Assembly (NCBI GenBank): GCA_023053545.1
Contig: JAKZAN010000087.1
Span: 1 to 64,000 of the forward strand
Direction: 5' to 3'
Length of the DNA: 64,000 bases
Source: Lepidurus packardi
Lineage: Eukaryota; Arthropoda; Branchiopoda; Notostraca; Triopsidae
Positions within the stretch are counted from its first letter, which is position 1. Every line of letters starts with the position of its first letter. The notes beneath the pieces are model-generated. The model was not told the origin of the DNA, did no database searches, and worked only from the letters and a program-made list of their open reading frames with translations. Of the stretch, positions 28,986-40,173 are shown one piece after another. The position numbers and the translations under genes were made by a program.

Positions 28986-31900
28986 ATGATCTCATTCAAG
29001 TATAAGAACCAAGTCAAGAAAATAGCTATCCCGCCCAGGTTGAGCGAAGATGAACTCACCACCCTTGTTTCCAGCCAGCTCAATATCAAAGGCATGATCC
29101 TCGGATTCAAAACTCAGAATGGCAAGTACTTCGACGTCGACTACTTTTGCTGGGAAAGAGCAAAGTTCCTGAACAAAGTCGTAGACGTGGTCGAAGTATC
29201 TGATCAGCTCGAAATTTCATGTACTCCAACCATTTTATGCATAGTCACTTCTGATAACCTATCTACTTCGTTCATCCCTCCTTCGCGAACTCCCCCAGAA
29301 TAAGACTACCGTCGAGCCTGGGCCTTCAACCAACAACCGTGGGAACGGATGCAGTAATTTCACCTAGCAAACAAACACATATCCTTCCTTCCCGTTGTGC
29401 TTTAGTCAACATCGGATACATCGACGACCTATTAAATCTGGACCGAATCATCGCTCTGCAGCCTAAGTCCATTATTTTCGTGTTCGTCTTCGATAACAAA
29501 ACAATGACTGGCGACATGTTCGCCAAGATCAACGTCGCTGCACTCAAGCATCCAGACCTCAGCGTCTACTACCACATTCACAAAAATATCATCCCGCCTA
29601 CCAACTACAACATGACCTTTCCCTACTACTCCATCTACCTCAATAAGAAAAAGATATACTCCATGACATTGACTGAGAATTTCGAACTTGAAATGCTGTA
29701 TCTACTCGTAAAAGCAGCTTCTTCATCCTCTGGGACGTGAGGATACACTCGAAAAGACAATATAAAAATTGGACAGCCAGGATGACTGCCCCTCGTTCAT
29801 CACTAACAACGTGATCGAGCGGATCACGAAGGACACAGCATTGGAGTACGTGGAGCAGATGCTGCATTAGATGGTGATCACCGAGCGGGAATACCACGGG
29901 TTTTTCAATCTAATAGATAGCGAGTTCTCTAAGTTCTGCAAGTTGTTCTGTAAGAACCTATCGGACACTGACTACGAATCCTTCCGAAGTTAAATTTTAA
30001 CGCAGTTGCAGGTCTATAGAGTCGAATAAAACTCCCTCTTCGGAGATTCCGAATAGGAAAACACAGAAAAGTACCCACAGAACAACTGGGAGCGTCCCAT
30101 CTCAAGACAGTAGAGAAGAGGAAATCCCACCAAGTCTCCCCACGAAGTCGAGGTCATCAAGATGGAGAACTATCTTGAGATCCTGGATACCCTCAGCGAC
30201 ATAATGTTGGAAGATGACCTTGGGGTCGTCAAAAGACTCGTTATCTAACAGAATCCTGACATCTTTGGTTACTTCGAGGGCTTCCTGTCTCGGAGCTACG
30301 ATAGGATCAAACTTGCTAACTATTTAGTGATTTACCTGGCGACGGTAAGGGATGACACACGTCCCCATATCACGCTGCTTCCCACGTGGTAAGACTGCTG
30401 GAGCTAACAACCCGAGATTCCAAGTTAAAACAAACCCCTATCCGCGTGCTCTACTGGGAGGATACAGAGGATCTCGTCCTGAACAACATGGCAAACAATA
30501 TTAGTAAAATTAGCATCATGAACAACAAAGCCTCAAACGAGGAAGTACCCGAATTCGGCCAGCACAGGAATGGCAGTGGGAGATAACACCGGGAAACTGA
30601 CGAAGATCAAGACTCGTTCAAAAAAAATAAGGTCAACAACTTCGTCAATTCCGGGCGCGAAACTCCAAATCAATAGTTTGAGTAGAGTCGTCAGTAAATC
30701 CCAATCCTATAGGAGTGTCGAAAAGTCACTCATGAAGCGGAACCATCAGTTCACTGCAGGTCAGTTTGGGATTCTTGATGGAAGCTTTACGAAGCCAGAA
30801 CTAGAGTATTTGGCATTGCATAACTGCACTATAGGCGAACCCCAACAGCCCGAGAGCCTTAGAAGGTCTGAAGGAATACTTGGATGAAAAACTATAGTTC
30901 AGCCTACGGGGAGAGTTCAACTAGTCGTAACTGGAATACATTGAGAGGGAGGCTTAGATCCAGAATTCAGCAATCTATTGTATTTATGAGGTAAGACTAT
31001 ATGTATCATATTTGTTTGTACGTGAATGACGATCGTTTAGACTTTCAAATACGAGGGAAGCGTGGAGATATTCTTGGAAGAACTCAAGAAAGAAACCGAG
31101 AAAATACCCCGACCCGCTCAGAATCATGCAGCATCCAAGAAAGAACCAACCGGCATCCAACGTAACTAACCATCAGTACTAGATCGCATATTTACATTGA
31201 ACAGACTCCCAAGCTGACTCCCAAGACAACCGACGGGTCAAACAACTCGAGAGTTTCTACCAAGCTTCTTACTGGGAAAGCTAGTTTAAGGAAATGCTCC
31301 AGGCCGTCCAGTTCTCTGAATAGACCTACAAAAATTTACACAAAATGTTCGAGCGGAACAGCCCTTCCGTCTACCCCATCCTCAGATAATATATCCAGTC
31401 TAATCACTCTAGAGCTCCCGTCGATAAAAGCCTTATCCAAAAACTCATCAAGCTAGATGAGAGGGATTTGAAATCTTCCCGTCTCAGCAAGTATGAAGCA
31501 TTCAGGCAGATCATCCGCAGTTTTGAGGCCGAAGGAAAGCTCACTGAAAATCATGCAAGCTGGCTGTGCTTGAACTTTATTGATGAGAACCCAAGCATCG
31601 TTGGGTCTTTTGAAGCCTATTTGGTTTCGAAAGATGAGAGCGAGTATCTAGATACACTCTATGTTGTTGTCAAGCTGGAGCATTTGAGAATGGAGCCTGT
31701 GGAACTCGACACATTCGTGGATAGGCTGAGTTTCTTCCTGGTGCAAATCTATGAGCATCCCAACATCCTGAAATACACACTGACCAAGTACAGCGAAGCC
31801 TTCAAGGGAATCTGCGAACTGTACCACTCGAACAACGACAGCAATTAATTCTATGAGTCTGTTGACATCCTCAACTCGTATTGCTTCGAAAAGAGGTTCC

Positions 31901-32732
31901 TTGAGTCCTCTCGACAAATCCTCGATTTCGGAAGCTAGCAAGAAAAAGATATTGGAGGATTTTAAGTCTCAATCTGATGTCCTGGTGCGCGGAGTGATCA
32001 GCAAGATGGAATGGGATCTGGAGTTGGACGGTTTCTTTGTGAGATATATGCGGCCTGGCCCCCACAGACTCGACTCCATCGAGTAAAACCGGTCAGAATA
32101 GCAGTTCGAAGTCGACAGCAAGGCTTCAACATCCAAGAAATCTATGCTCAGCGAGATCAAAACAATCGCCTAGCGACATAACAACTCCATCGTCGAAGAT
32201 GCTATCGCTCATATCGATGAGAACTCTGCTGCTCTTCTGGCCATCTGGCAAGTCTACCGAGTCAACTCTGACCACCAAGACCTACTCGAGAGTCTAGAAA
32301 TGCTGTATCGGACACCAAAGAAAGTCAGGGCAGATTTCCCGTAGCAGTAATTCTGCCAATAAGGATTCCTCACCTGACTTTGAAGAGACATTAGGAGAGA
32401 GAGCCAAAGTGATCCAGCTGAACGGCATCAAATATTAAACAGACGATGCTCTGTTGAACTATGTGTTAGGGATTTAACCTAGAGATGCAGAGCTGTAAGA
32501 GCTAGTGTCTGGAGAATCGAGTGAGGAAAGCAAGAGAAAACTTGGTGAGTATCGGAGTGGGCACCTGAAGTAAATACTGATGAAGGTGCTGCTATTCGTG
32601 AATGTATGGGAGGAGGATGCAAAGAGAGCCGTAGAGAACCGGTGGGAGGAGGTGGAGAGACTGGTGGTGAGATATTTGGGGAACAGAGATTCTGCGGAAC
32701 TGTGTGACATGATTCGGTCATTAGGCACTTGA
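28986..32732 (+). CDS. Large protein: PB1-like head, thioredoxin-like domain, helical FE.Y repeats
   Basis: About 1,111 residues from nine exons; inferred introns 29311-29354, 29708-29780, 30345-30403, 30760-30794, 30991-31040, 31162-31204, 31896-31938 and 32324-32387. Removing all eight leaves an exact codon count. The head (ISFKYKNQVKKIAIPP, DELTTLVSSQLN, YFDVDYF) looks like a PB1/ubiquitin-like fold. Residues about 120-225 (SIIFVFVFDNKTMTGDMF, LNKKKIYSMTL) look thioredoxin-like. The rest is helical with degenerate repeats: NPDIFGYFEGFLS, NPSIVGSFEAYLVSKDESE, ENSAALLAIWQVY, plus Lys/Glu-rich linkers. Similar short repeats with (I/L)..aFE.Y...D occur in PB1-containing protist proteins, from memory. 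Function unknown; a scaffold is likely. A split into two genes is possible. Stop TGA 32730-32732. Confidence 0.6.
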
Positions 32733-33095
32733 TAACAATTATGGTCTGTGGCATTATTTCGGAATAATCAATAAATTGGCGGAAGCACAAACCCACAACT
32801 CTATTAAATGGATAAATATGATCGTTGATTGTTTCGGAGACACACACCCAGCATACCATCTGTATTCATCGACTGAGCATCGTTGGCCGCAGTAGTTACT
32901 CCATAAAATGGGAATCCTCACATCCGCCATATAGGGACTCTACCGTCCCGATTCTGTTCAGTTTAAAACACGTATTCACACCACAGGATATCCGGTGTGT
33001 ATGTGGAGAACACACTAAATTTATTTCTTACAAAATCTCGTATAATGCTATACATTCACCATTAGATAATAAGAACAAAAATAGTCAATAGAATA
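32733..33095. other. Convergent intergenic region
   Basis: About 360 nt, AT-richer towards 33095, between a plus-strand and a minus-strand 3' end. No gene or RNA recognised. Confidence 0.4.
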
Positions 33096-33644
33096 TCAAA
33101 ATTGGCTGTAGGTGGTTGGGGTTGGGGTTGGGTTGGGGTTGGGGTTGGGGTTGGGGTTGGGTGGGTTGGGGGTTGGGGGGTTGGGGTTGGGGTTGGGGTT
33201 GGGGTTGGGGTGGTTGGGGTTGGGGGTTGGGGTTGGGGTTGGGGGTTGGGGTTGGGGGTTGGGGTTGGGGTTGGGGTTGGGGTTGGGGTTGGTGGGGTTG
33301 GGTTGGGGGTTGGGGTTATACTCCTTCAAGTACTCCTTGGTCTGTTTCTTCAGCGCCACTTCTTGCTTCCGCAGCTTCCGGCGTCTAGCCAAAAGACGAT
33401 GTACTCTGAATATCTTCTGTTTGAGTGATTTGGAATCGAGGGGAGGAGGGACTTGTTGTTTGTGATATTGGGTAAGTTCAGGAGTATGGATGCTGGAGGA
33501 GTCAGTGGGGGCTACTTCAGCGAATAAGGAGGTGGAGAAGTCAATGTCTTCTTCTGGAGACTTGTGGTAGTCGTAGGGGAACGGATCAGGATGTACGTGA
33601 TAGTCGCATAGGTCGAAAGGGAGGGTGGCCTGTTATTCAGCCAT
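33096..33644 (-). CDS. Small basic-tailed unknown protein with telomere-like intron
   Basis: Best model: two exons with a 216-nt intron (33106-33321) made almost wholly of CCCCAA repeats on the coding strand, giving 110 residues. The protein is acidic and Pro/Tyr-rich at first (CDYHVHPDPFPYDYHKSPEED). It ends in a strongly basic helix (SLKQKIFRVHRLLARRRKLRKQ in part) and, after splicing, the last residues DQF before TGA 33096-33098. Donor GTATAA and acceptor CCTACAG flank the array exactly. Since the array has no TGA and its length is a multiple of three, an unspliced reading is also open. It would give about 182 residues with a Pro/Asn/Thr-rich tail. The basic helix suggests nucleic-acid binding; no family recognised. 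Confidence 0.6.
33112..33317. repeat. Interstitial telomere-like TTGGGG array 1 (irregular)
   Basis: About 206 nt of GGGGTT repeats on the plus strand, with variants GGGGGTT and GGGTGGTT scattered through it. TTGGGG is the Tetrahymena-type telomere unit. The G-rich strand points rightwards, so a telomere here would cap sequence to the left. Unique coding sequence continues on the right. Variant units suggest an old array, not fresh telomere. Confidence 0.95.
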
Positions 33645-34006
33645 TGTAAGAGCGGTGTTGTTTTTGTTATTATAGTTGTATAGGTTTCCGGCAAATATGG
33701 GTTTAGATTAAGGGTGGGTCTATTATAAATCAGAATCATATGGGCGATGATGAATTTGTTGGATCCTCTCCATAGTTGTGTATGGATGGTATTTGGCAGA
33801 CGGTGAGCAGAGAGTGAGACAAAGGAGGACGTACCTTCGGCATTGCTTGAGGCCTAAGAAGGGGCCAAACTGCCCGCACTATCCTCAGACCCAGCCCCAG
33901 CAAATTGAAATGGTGGACTTCTCATAATTCGACTCCATTGATCTGTTTCTAAAGTCGCTGAACATAATTGCAGCACTGGACTATCTTTCGAATAAATATA
34001 CAAATA
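33645..34006. other. Intergenic with one weak plus-strand frame
   Basis: About 360 nt. A plus-strand frame from 33741 (MMNLLDP start, with a possible 33-nt intron) reads through RRTYLRHCLRPKKGP and FDSIDLFLKSLNIIA, but it would run into the 3' end of the opposite gene. I leave it uncalled. No RNA or repeat seen. Confidence 0.3.
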
Positions 34007-34971
34007 TCATGAGATGGTTTAATGGTGAAACATCTTTTAATCCCCTGCTTCCATGCTAAAGTGCAGCGTCTCCGATCCTCTGGCGACTACTTGCCTTGAA
34101 GTAATACAGTCCATCATCTTCTGTCTGTGTCCATTCATAATGTTTTTGGCGTCTACAATCCCTTTGCTACTATTCTTAATCTTGCTTACATTTATTTGGA
34201 GTATATAGTTATGCCAATTATTGATCACCAAGGGTTTTTGGCAAGCGGGGTTTCCGAGGCCTTCTCCTTTATCAGATTCAGTTTCTTCAGCTTTCTCAGT
34301 TTCTATTCTCCCAGTTCTTGCCTCCTCTTCTTCAGCTCTTCCAGTCTTTTGCGCTCTTCTCCCTCCTACTCGAGTACCTCCTTTAAGGCCTGCTTCTCCT
34401 CTGCAGTGATTCTTTTGTCGTATGACTGCTGCACCTTCGGCCTGGCTTCATTGACCCCATGGATCAATTGGCCTATCATTTCTTTTTCCCAGTGCAATCT
34501 ATCCCGCTCCATGTCGTTACTTAACTACGACTCCTGCCTTTTACTTTGGTCTACTTGTACCTATTGCAACTTATTGCCGTAAAATTCCTGCCTCAGCTTC
34601 TGGTACTCTTCGTTGCCTTCATTCGCCTTCGACGTAAAGTCCACTAAGGAGTCTTTGAATGCATCTCCCTTTTGCTGGAGCTATTCGTAGATCTTCTACT
34701 TGACTTTGAGGGCTGCTTGAACATGACTGGCGCTTGTCTCTTGGCTAGGGTCTACAGCTGCACTTGGACTGCGTATCAAATCCTTCTGCTGTCTTTCCTA
34801 AATACCAGAGTTGACCTTGGGTTTTGGAGGTATATTCCTGTGTTTGGGTTGATAGGTTTTCTGTTCTGCAATTATGGCTTTCATGATGAAGACTCCCGAA
34901 CTATCGACGTTGATTTTCTTGGACTCGCGAGGGAGGAGGGTAGACTCTGTCAGCCATCCGTAACCAGTCAT
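34007..34971 (-). CDS. Coiled-coil unknown protein, 306 aa
   Basis: Two exons; intron 34185-34228 (44 nt) replaces an apparent early stop with a longer, well-formed C-terminus. The N-terminus is MTGYGWLTESTLLPRESKK, followed by a Pro/Lys-rich linker. A long charged coiled coil runs over roughly residues 100-245, including EEKQALKEVLEEEGEERKR with TAA/TAG-coded Glu. The last exon carries KNIMNGHRQKMMDCITSRQ and ARGSETLHFSMEAGD, which look like a conserved tail. No membrane helix. I do not recognise it. A ciliary or cytoskeletal role would fit the layout but is not shown. Stop TGA 34007-34009. Confidence 0.68.
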
Positions 34972-35171
34972 TGGTGATTGATTATCTGACTATGTGAGAA
35001 TATGCTAGTTTATTATGGTACTCAGTATTGCAGATATTATCACACAGTCTGATTCTCCCCAGGCTACAGAACTATATGTCTGAATCCAAGAATTGAGCTA
35101 AAAGATCATTGCTGTTAGGTTAAACAATATCTGATCACTTCTTGGGCTGATGCCGAAAGTCAGCCGGAAAC

Positions 35172-35910
35172 TCATCGACACTGTATTGTTTTCCGAACCC
35201 AACCATCCTTCCTTAAGTTTTCTACCGAAAAACATAAAGTGATGCTACCTAAGATTTATAGATAGCTTTGGATGATTCCTGCCCTCAGCGAAGCTTCCAA
35301 AGAGTCTACCGAGTAGGGCAGTATCATGATATAGATGCTGGAAGTAAAAACATGGGTTAGATGGGTTTGAGAACATCTAAGATTGATGAGCCAGCTGATG
35401 GGGAGTGGCTAAACAATACAAATGGTTTGCGATTTTGGAAGTATGAAGCGGATGGGATAGGTTTTGGGATGGGAAATATCGAGGAAGAAGGTGTAAAGGG
35501 GTTGGGGTTGGGGTTGGGGTTGGGGTTGGGGTTGGGGTTGGGGTTGGGGTTGGGGTTGGGGTTGGGGTTGGGGTTGGGGTTGGGGTTGGGGTTGGGGTTG
35601 GGGTTGGGGGTTGGGCCACACCTGATTACCAATCTATTTTTCTCCAACATATCTTTCCACCATATCAATACACTTGCCCCTCCTCCGACTATAAGATAAT
35701 GCATGTGATGCGATACAAACAACAGTCTCACCAGCAAGAGTCATCCCACGCAATTATCCGATAAGGCAGGCATGGAACAGACAGGGGCGCCAGGATGGCC
35801 ACAAAATAAGGCAGACTGCGAATGCCGAGTGGACCAGGAAATAGAAAATGGGAATATTATACAACACTAAAAGATCCAAGCATAAAAATCAGGCTATGAC
35901 CAATCCTCAT
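35172..35910 (-). CDS. Possible small membrane protein with telomere-like intron
   Basis: Tentative model: three exons, introns 35689-35731 (43 nt) and 35409-35621 (213 nt, containing array 2). It gives 160 residues in a consistent frame from ATG 35908-35910 to TGA 35172-35174. The N-terminus is hydrophobic (HSLIFMLGSFSVV, LPYFVAILAPLSVPCLP). The last exon reads YIMILPYSVDSLEASLRAG and ILGSITLCFSVENLRKDG. Competing frames exist: another start at 35737 (MLVRLLFVSHHMHYLIVGGG) and another C-terminus ending VDEFPADFRHQPKK at about 35137. The exon structure is therefore unsettled. The array itself is bounded by GTGTGG and TTGTTTAG on the coding strand, consistent with an intron. No family recognised. 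Confidence 0.38.
35498..35615. repeat. Interstitial telomere-like TTGGGG array 2 (near perfect)
   Basis: About 118 nt, roughly 19 units of GGGGTT on the plus strand, with one GGGGGTT near the right end. It has the same orientation as array 1, 2.2 kb away. It is far more regular than array 1, so it is either younger or better maintained. Confidence 0.95.
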
Positions 35911-36012
35911 GGACAAAATACATTCCTGCATTTCCCGTCAACAGAAAAATTAAGTAAAGACTTCATATAAATGTAAACTATCCGATCAGCTCCTCAATCA
36001 CTCCCACTCTCT

Positions 36013-36904
36013 TCACCTTCCCTCTTTACCCCCCCAGGCTCCATGATCCTGCTCACAACTTGGTTGGGAACCTGAAATTCCGAATCTATTCGCCAGATAC
36101 CTCAGGTTACTCAGAACGTTGTGAAGGGCTATCATCTCGGGCGTGAACATCATGTTCATGTCCATCCCTTCTGGACCCATCATTGCGGGCAGGTTCAACA
36201 AAGGGAACTGAGATTGGTCTTCTTTGTGCGAAGAGGGCCTGTTTGGTTTCGAAATCATGGGAAGAGTGGGGCCTTCGTCGGTCTCGATCTTGACAGGGAC
36301 AAAGGCAGTAGAATGTTCAGCGGTACCAGAAAAGTTGTGGAGGGACAGGAATTCATTAGGGACGACTCTAGGAGGCTTGGATTCGTGGGGTGGAGGGATA
36401 TTCATCTTGTCTAGTTTATCGAGTACGCTGGCAGCGTAGAAGGTGTAGGACGCGGCATAGATGTCTGGATTGATGGACATCTTGTAAGCCTTGATGACCT
36501 CCTTGTGGTCGAGGTAGTGTTTCTCCATTTTTTGATGGTGAGATCGGCACTGATCTGCAGACCGAGTCTCAATAAAAATAGACATAGCTTTGAATATTTT
36601 CCAAGCTCTAAACACCCAACAGTAAATCTTAAGGAAAATCTAGTTACCTGCGCATTTCTTTGATTTCAAACTTAGCTGTGTGATACTCCAGAAAAATCAC
36701 ATATTTGAGCTTTTCCTTTTAGGACCAGTGTCCCGAGCGCGAGCCTAAGGTGGAGCCGGTCTTCCGGGCAGGCTTTGTAGAGGGGAAGGGTGGAAGATTG
36801 GAGTGATTGGCTAGGGTGTCGAAGTCCTCGAGTTTGAGGAGATTTGGGGATTAGGGGTTGGGAGGAGGTAAGGCCTGTGGAGAGGGAGAATTGTTGGGTT
36901 ACAT
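36013..36904 (-). CDS. SANT/Myb-like domain protein
   Basis: Two exons; intron 36608-36647 (40 nt); 283 residues. A Pro/Ser-rich N-terminus leads to GHWSEKEKLKYVIFLEYH, KFEIKEMRRAWKIFKAMS and SADQCRSHHQKMEKHY. This is a SANT/Myb-like three-helix unit with a conserved final QCRSHHQK helix, as in ciliate Myb-like and SHAQKYF-related proteins. The C-terminal half is Met/Pro-rich with MMGPEGMDMNMMFTPEMIA and LSNLRYLANRFGI, and looks disordered apart from a short helix. Probable role: DNA- or histone-binding regulator in the nucleus. Stop TGA 36013-36015. Confidence 0.72.
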
Positions 36905-38541
36905 AGTAAATGTAGTGTGGAGGATAGGGTTGGGGTCTGAGAGTTATGTTTTTAATTTATTGTTTATAGAGTTTTAAGTAAGCATGATTTGATAGGGTAT
37001 GATACAATAATCATCATCGTGTTCAATGTATTCATAGCCTGGTATCAACTATTTTTGTCAGTTTTCCTCTATTCTTGGTTTGGTTCAGGTCCTTATCCTT
37101 ATTTCCTATCTTTTTGATCGCTTTTGGATACCTCTTTAGTTATACTTCACAGCCTGCCCCATCCCTGCTCCTACCAATTCTCTAGCAGAAATCATGTGGT
37201 CTGGGCCCCCACACATGGCTCCACTCAGTCTGAATACGACTCAAGTCACCCGGGGTTCTTTATTGGCTGGATTAGCCAGGATCCTAGAAGTTTCGGCTGG
37301 CAATCATGTAATTTTAAAATGTCTAATGTTCTGTTTCCGAATAGCTTAAGAGAAGGGTTCACTTTTCATGTCGATCTGTGGTAAATTCAAAAGTATAACA
37401 GTCTGCCGGATAAGCCTTTACTCAAACATAGAAGTTCTTATTTTATACAGCATACAACATCTCAATTTCTCCAAAATCAGTAGAGGCCTAGCCTTGGGGC
37501 GCAGTTTGCCTGCATCTAGACTGGGTAGGATGTTGTTGACCGAGCAACGGGGAAAGGATGGGGTTGTTCGGGACTAGTTTGTTGGGAAACAGGTAGGGTG
37601 TAGGGTTTGGGAAGGGTAAATAAAAATAGAATGCAACCCAAAGTTGACTAAACCAGAGGTGGATCGGCAAAATATGAATGGCTATATTAGTGGCAGCCTG
37701 TTGAAAATTAAATAGGGTAAATCACTTAGATTCTTAGAATGCCACAATCATGCTGCACCGAGTGTATCTCGATATAATTTGATTTTATTGCACTATTGCA
37801 CAGATACGTGTGTTCATTCTGCTCTTCCCTCCTCAGAGCCTATGCTATTTCGGCATGCCACTCACCGGACCAATTGGCGCAGAGCCAACCCAGGAGACTG
37901 TCTGTCTCTTGCAGTCCAGACACACGGAATGCTGCAGTTTAAAAATATGGGAAGGACGCACTGGGATCTGGCACGATGGGATTTGGTTGTTGGTTGATTT
38001 GAAATAACAGCTTTAGATTGATAAGATCTCCGATTTATATTCTTAATGGATCTGGGATTTGGGATTGGGTATCCAAACATTACCAACAGATATAGTATAT
38101 GGCAACCCAAATACACAAATGCCCCAAAAGACAGACAGGGCCCATCGTGTTAAGTTCTCCGATCGAGGACTGTGTCTAATCGATTGAGTCAGCACAGACT
38201 CCTGCCATTGGGTTTCCAAACCACCAACTAATGAAGCAGCCCCACAATTTAATATTTACAAGCTATACAGTCTCGATATTCCCTAGTCCATCATGATATT
38301 TTTTCTGTACATGTCGAGAAAGTGTTGGCCTTGAGCAAAACCATCCCCTAGTCAGTTGATCAGAGTCTGGGATCACGGATGCTTCTCAGTGTTGTTAATA
38401 AAAAAGTCGCCTAATAAATAATTAGCTTTAATTCCTTGTCTCTATAACCGAATCCTTACAGGCTTTGCCCAGGTCTGAGCCGTAGAAAACTATTCCTTAC
38501 ATGTTCTTTCAACTCCTCCTCGAGATGACCTCTTATCTTCC
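36905..38541. other. Long stretch without a convincing gene
   Basis: About 1.6 kb. One plus-strand frame has no TGA from about 37112 to 37999, nearly 300 codons. It lacks a sensible start, has codon use unlike the neighbouring genes and shows no motif, so I do not call it. No tRNA, snRNA or repeat was recognised. It should contain the promoter of the SANT gene and the 3' flank of the 38542 gene. Confidence 0.4.
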
Positions 38542-40173
38542 TCAATTTTATTCGATACGAAAAATCGGAAGGATCTAGCAACCAGACCCAAATTATTCTG
38601 CCTCTTCATCCTTCCCCACTCCCTACTCCTAGACATTCTCTGCTTTCATTTCCTTCTATCTACTCTGCTCACCCTCTGACTCGCCTAAAATAGGATCTTC
38701 AAAGTCTTCGCACACATTTTCTAGGTTATCCTCATCACGATAATCTTCTGAATTCTACTCCTTGATACAGTCATCATAGCCATCACAGTTGCGATCTTCG
38801 AACTTTAAACTCACTGTTCGCTTGTTGCTGCGCATACCTGGAATATCTTGCTCGGAGGATGGTTAGAGACAGTCCTTCTGGGTGCCTGTAGACTTGAAGA
38901 ACTGCTTCAGTGATACTAAAGAAGTAATGCCTTCAGGCTATATGATGTTGTTCTTGGAGTCTCGAGAAGAATCAGAGGACCGAGAAGAAGATGACGATGA
39001 AGAAGAGTCCTACTCTTCACCCTCGTCCTGATACTCGACAAATATTTTGAAGGACTAGATTGTGGAGCCCAGTTCGATGACAACTCTTTTGTCCCAGTAG
39101 CGAGTTTTCATTTCATCGACAATAGTCTGCATTTGATTCCGCACTCCTAATGGATTCTTGTAGATGTTCAGGTTCATGTAGATTCTCCACCCGACGATCA
39201 AGGACACAGCAAACAGCATGCCACTATATATCACGACTTTTTGCTGCAGCTCCTCCACGTCCACCAGCATATGGATACTTACAACTAGTCCGAAAACGAA
39301 GAAGCAGAGTGCCAGCAGTGACAGAGGGACGAAGTACATGCGAATACAGGCGTTAAGAGTGAAGCAATGCGCCTCGGGGACTACAAGGGCGTTGAGCCTA
39401 GTTATGAAGAAACGATATTCCCTTATGGAGATAAAGTCCTGGAGGAGTTTTGGGTACTCGTATGAGTAAGTGAGGGATTCTTTGTCCATGGAGACTTCGA
39501 TTTATTTATAGTTAGAGAAATGGGGGTGGACTTCCTCGGGCAGCTTGACATCGGTCTCGGGTGAGTTATGCAAAGACTCCATGAATGTCCGCTAGACTAT
39601 CAGCCGAGACCGTCTGAGCCTGAACTCCAGTCTCTCCTTGAGCTGTGCATAGCTGAAGTTACTTTTGCCCAAGAGTCTAACTGTTTTCTGGCGCGAGAAC
39701 TGTTTGTTTTTCAATGACTTGATCTGCCCCTTGATCCGAGTTGTCTGTTTGTAAATCAGTTTGTAGACTAGTTTGCGCAAGTTGTACTGGTAGGAATCCA
39801 TGGTTTCAAGCGTCACAGCCACGAACAGAAGGATTTGAAGGGCGTTGTGGTGCATGTTATACTTGATTCTGAGGAGGACTATGAACAGCATCTCGATAAT
39901 TTTGCGAACCTTGATCTAGTTATACGCGTCAGGGTCTTCTTGTAATTTGATGAAGCGTTCCAGCATAGGGAGGAAGGCGGGCCCCTTGTTCTGCTGGGAG
40001 GAAATGCTGGTCTTGCTGAGTTTGCGGTTGACCTCTCCGATCCTCGTCCTTATTTCGGACTCGAGAAATATGCCAGAGGAACGGGACTAGAGATGGCGGA
40101 GAGAGTTGGTTTCGCGTGAAGATTTGAGGATGACTGTGTTGCTTATATGGTTTCGGAAATTGGCGAGACTCAT
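38542..40173 (-). CDS. Two-pass membrane protein with acidic tail, unknown
   Basis: Single exon, 543 residues. The N-terminal third is basic and helical (RKLVYKLIYKQTTRIKGQ, RLEFRLRRSRL) with a hydrophobic segment (ALQILLFVAVTLE). Two clear membrane helices follow, about residues 300-350: MYFVPLSLLALCFFVFGLVV and VVIYSGMLFAVSLIVGWRIY, separated by a short EELQQ loop. The C-terminus is long, Ser- and acid-rich (EQDSSSSSSSRSSDSS, EDYRDEDNLENVCEDFEDP) and probably disordered. No transport or enzymatic motif seen. Stop TGA 38542-38544. Confidence 0.7.

Noticed and set aside
33741-34010. Small plus-strand gene starting MMNLLDP
   Set aside because: It needs a 33-nt intron, has no clear stop and runs into the 3' end of the better supported minus-strand gene.
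33112-35615. The TTGGGG arrays as true chromosome ends
   Set aside because: Unique coding sequence continues on both sides and the G-strand orientation could cap only the left flank. A mis-joined contig is still possible but is not needed to explain the sequence.
35361-35699. Plus-strand ORF encoding a Gly-Leu repeat protein
   Set aside because: It is just the translation of the GGGGTT array with flanks; every frame of the array is open.
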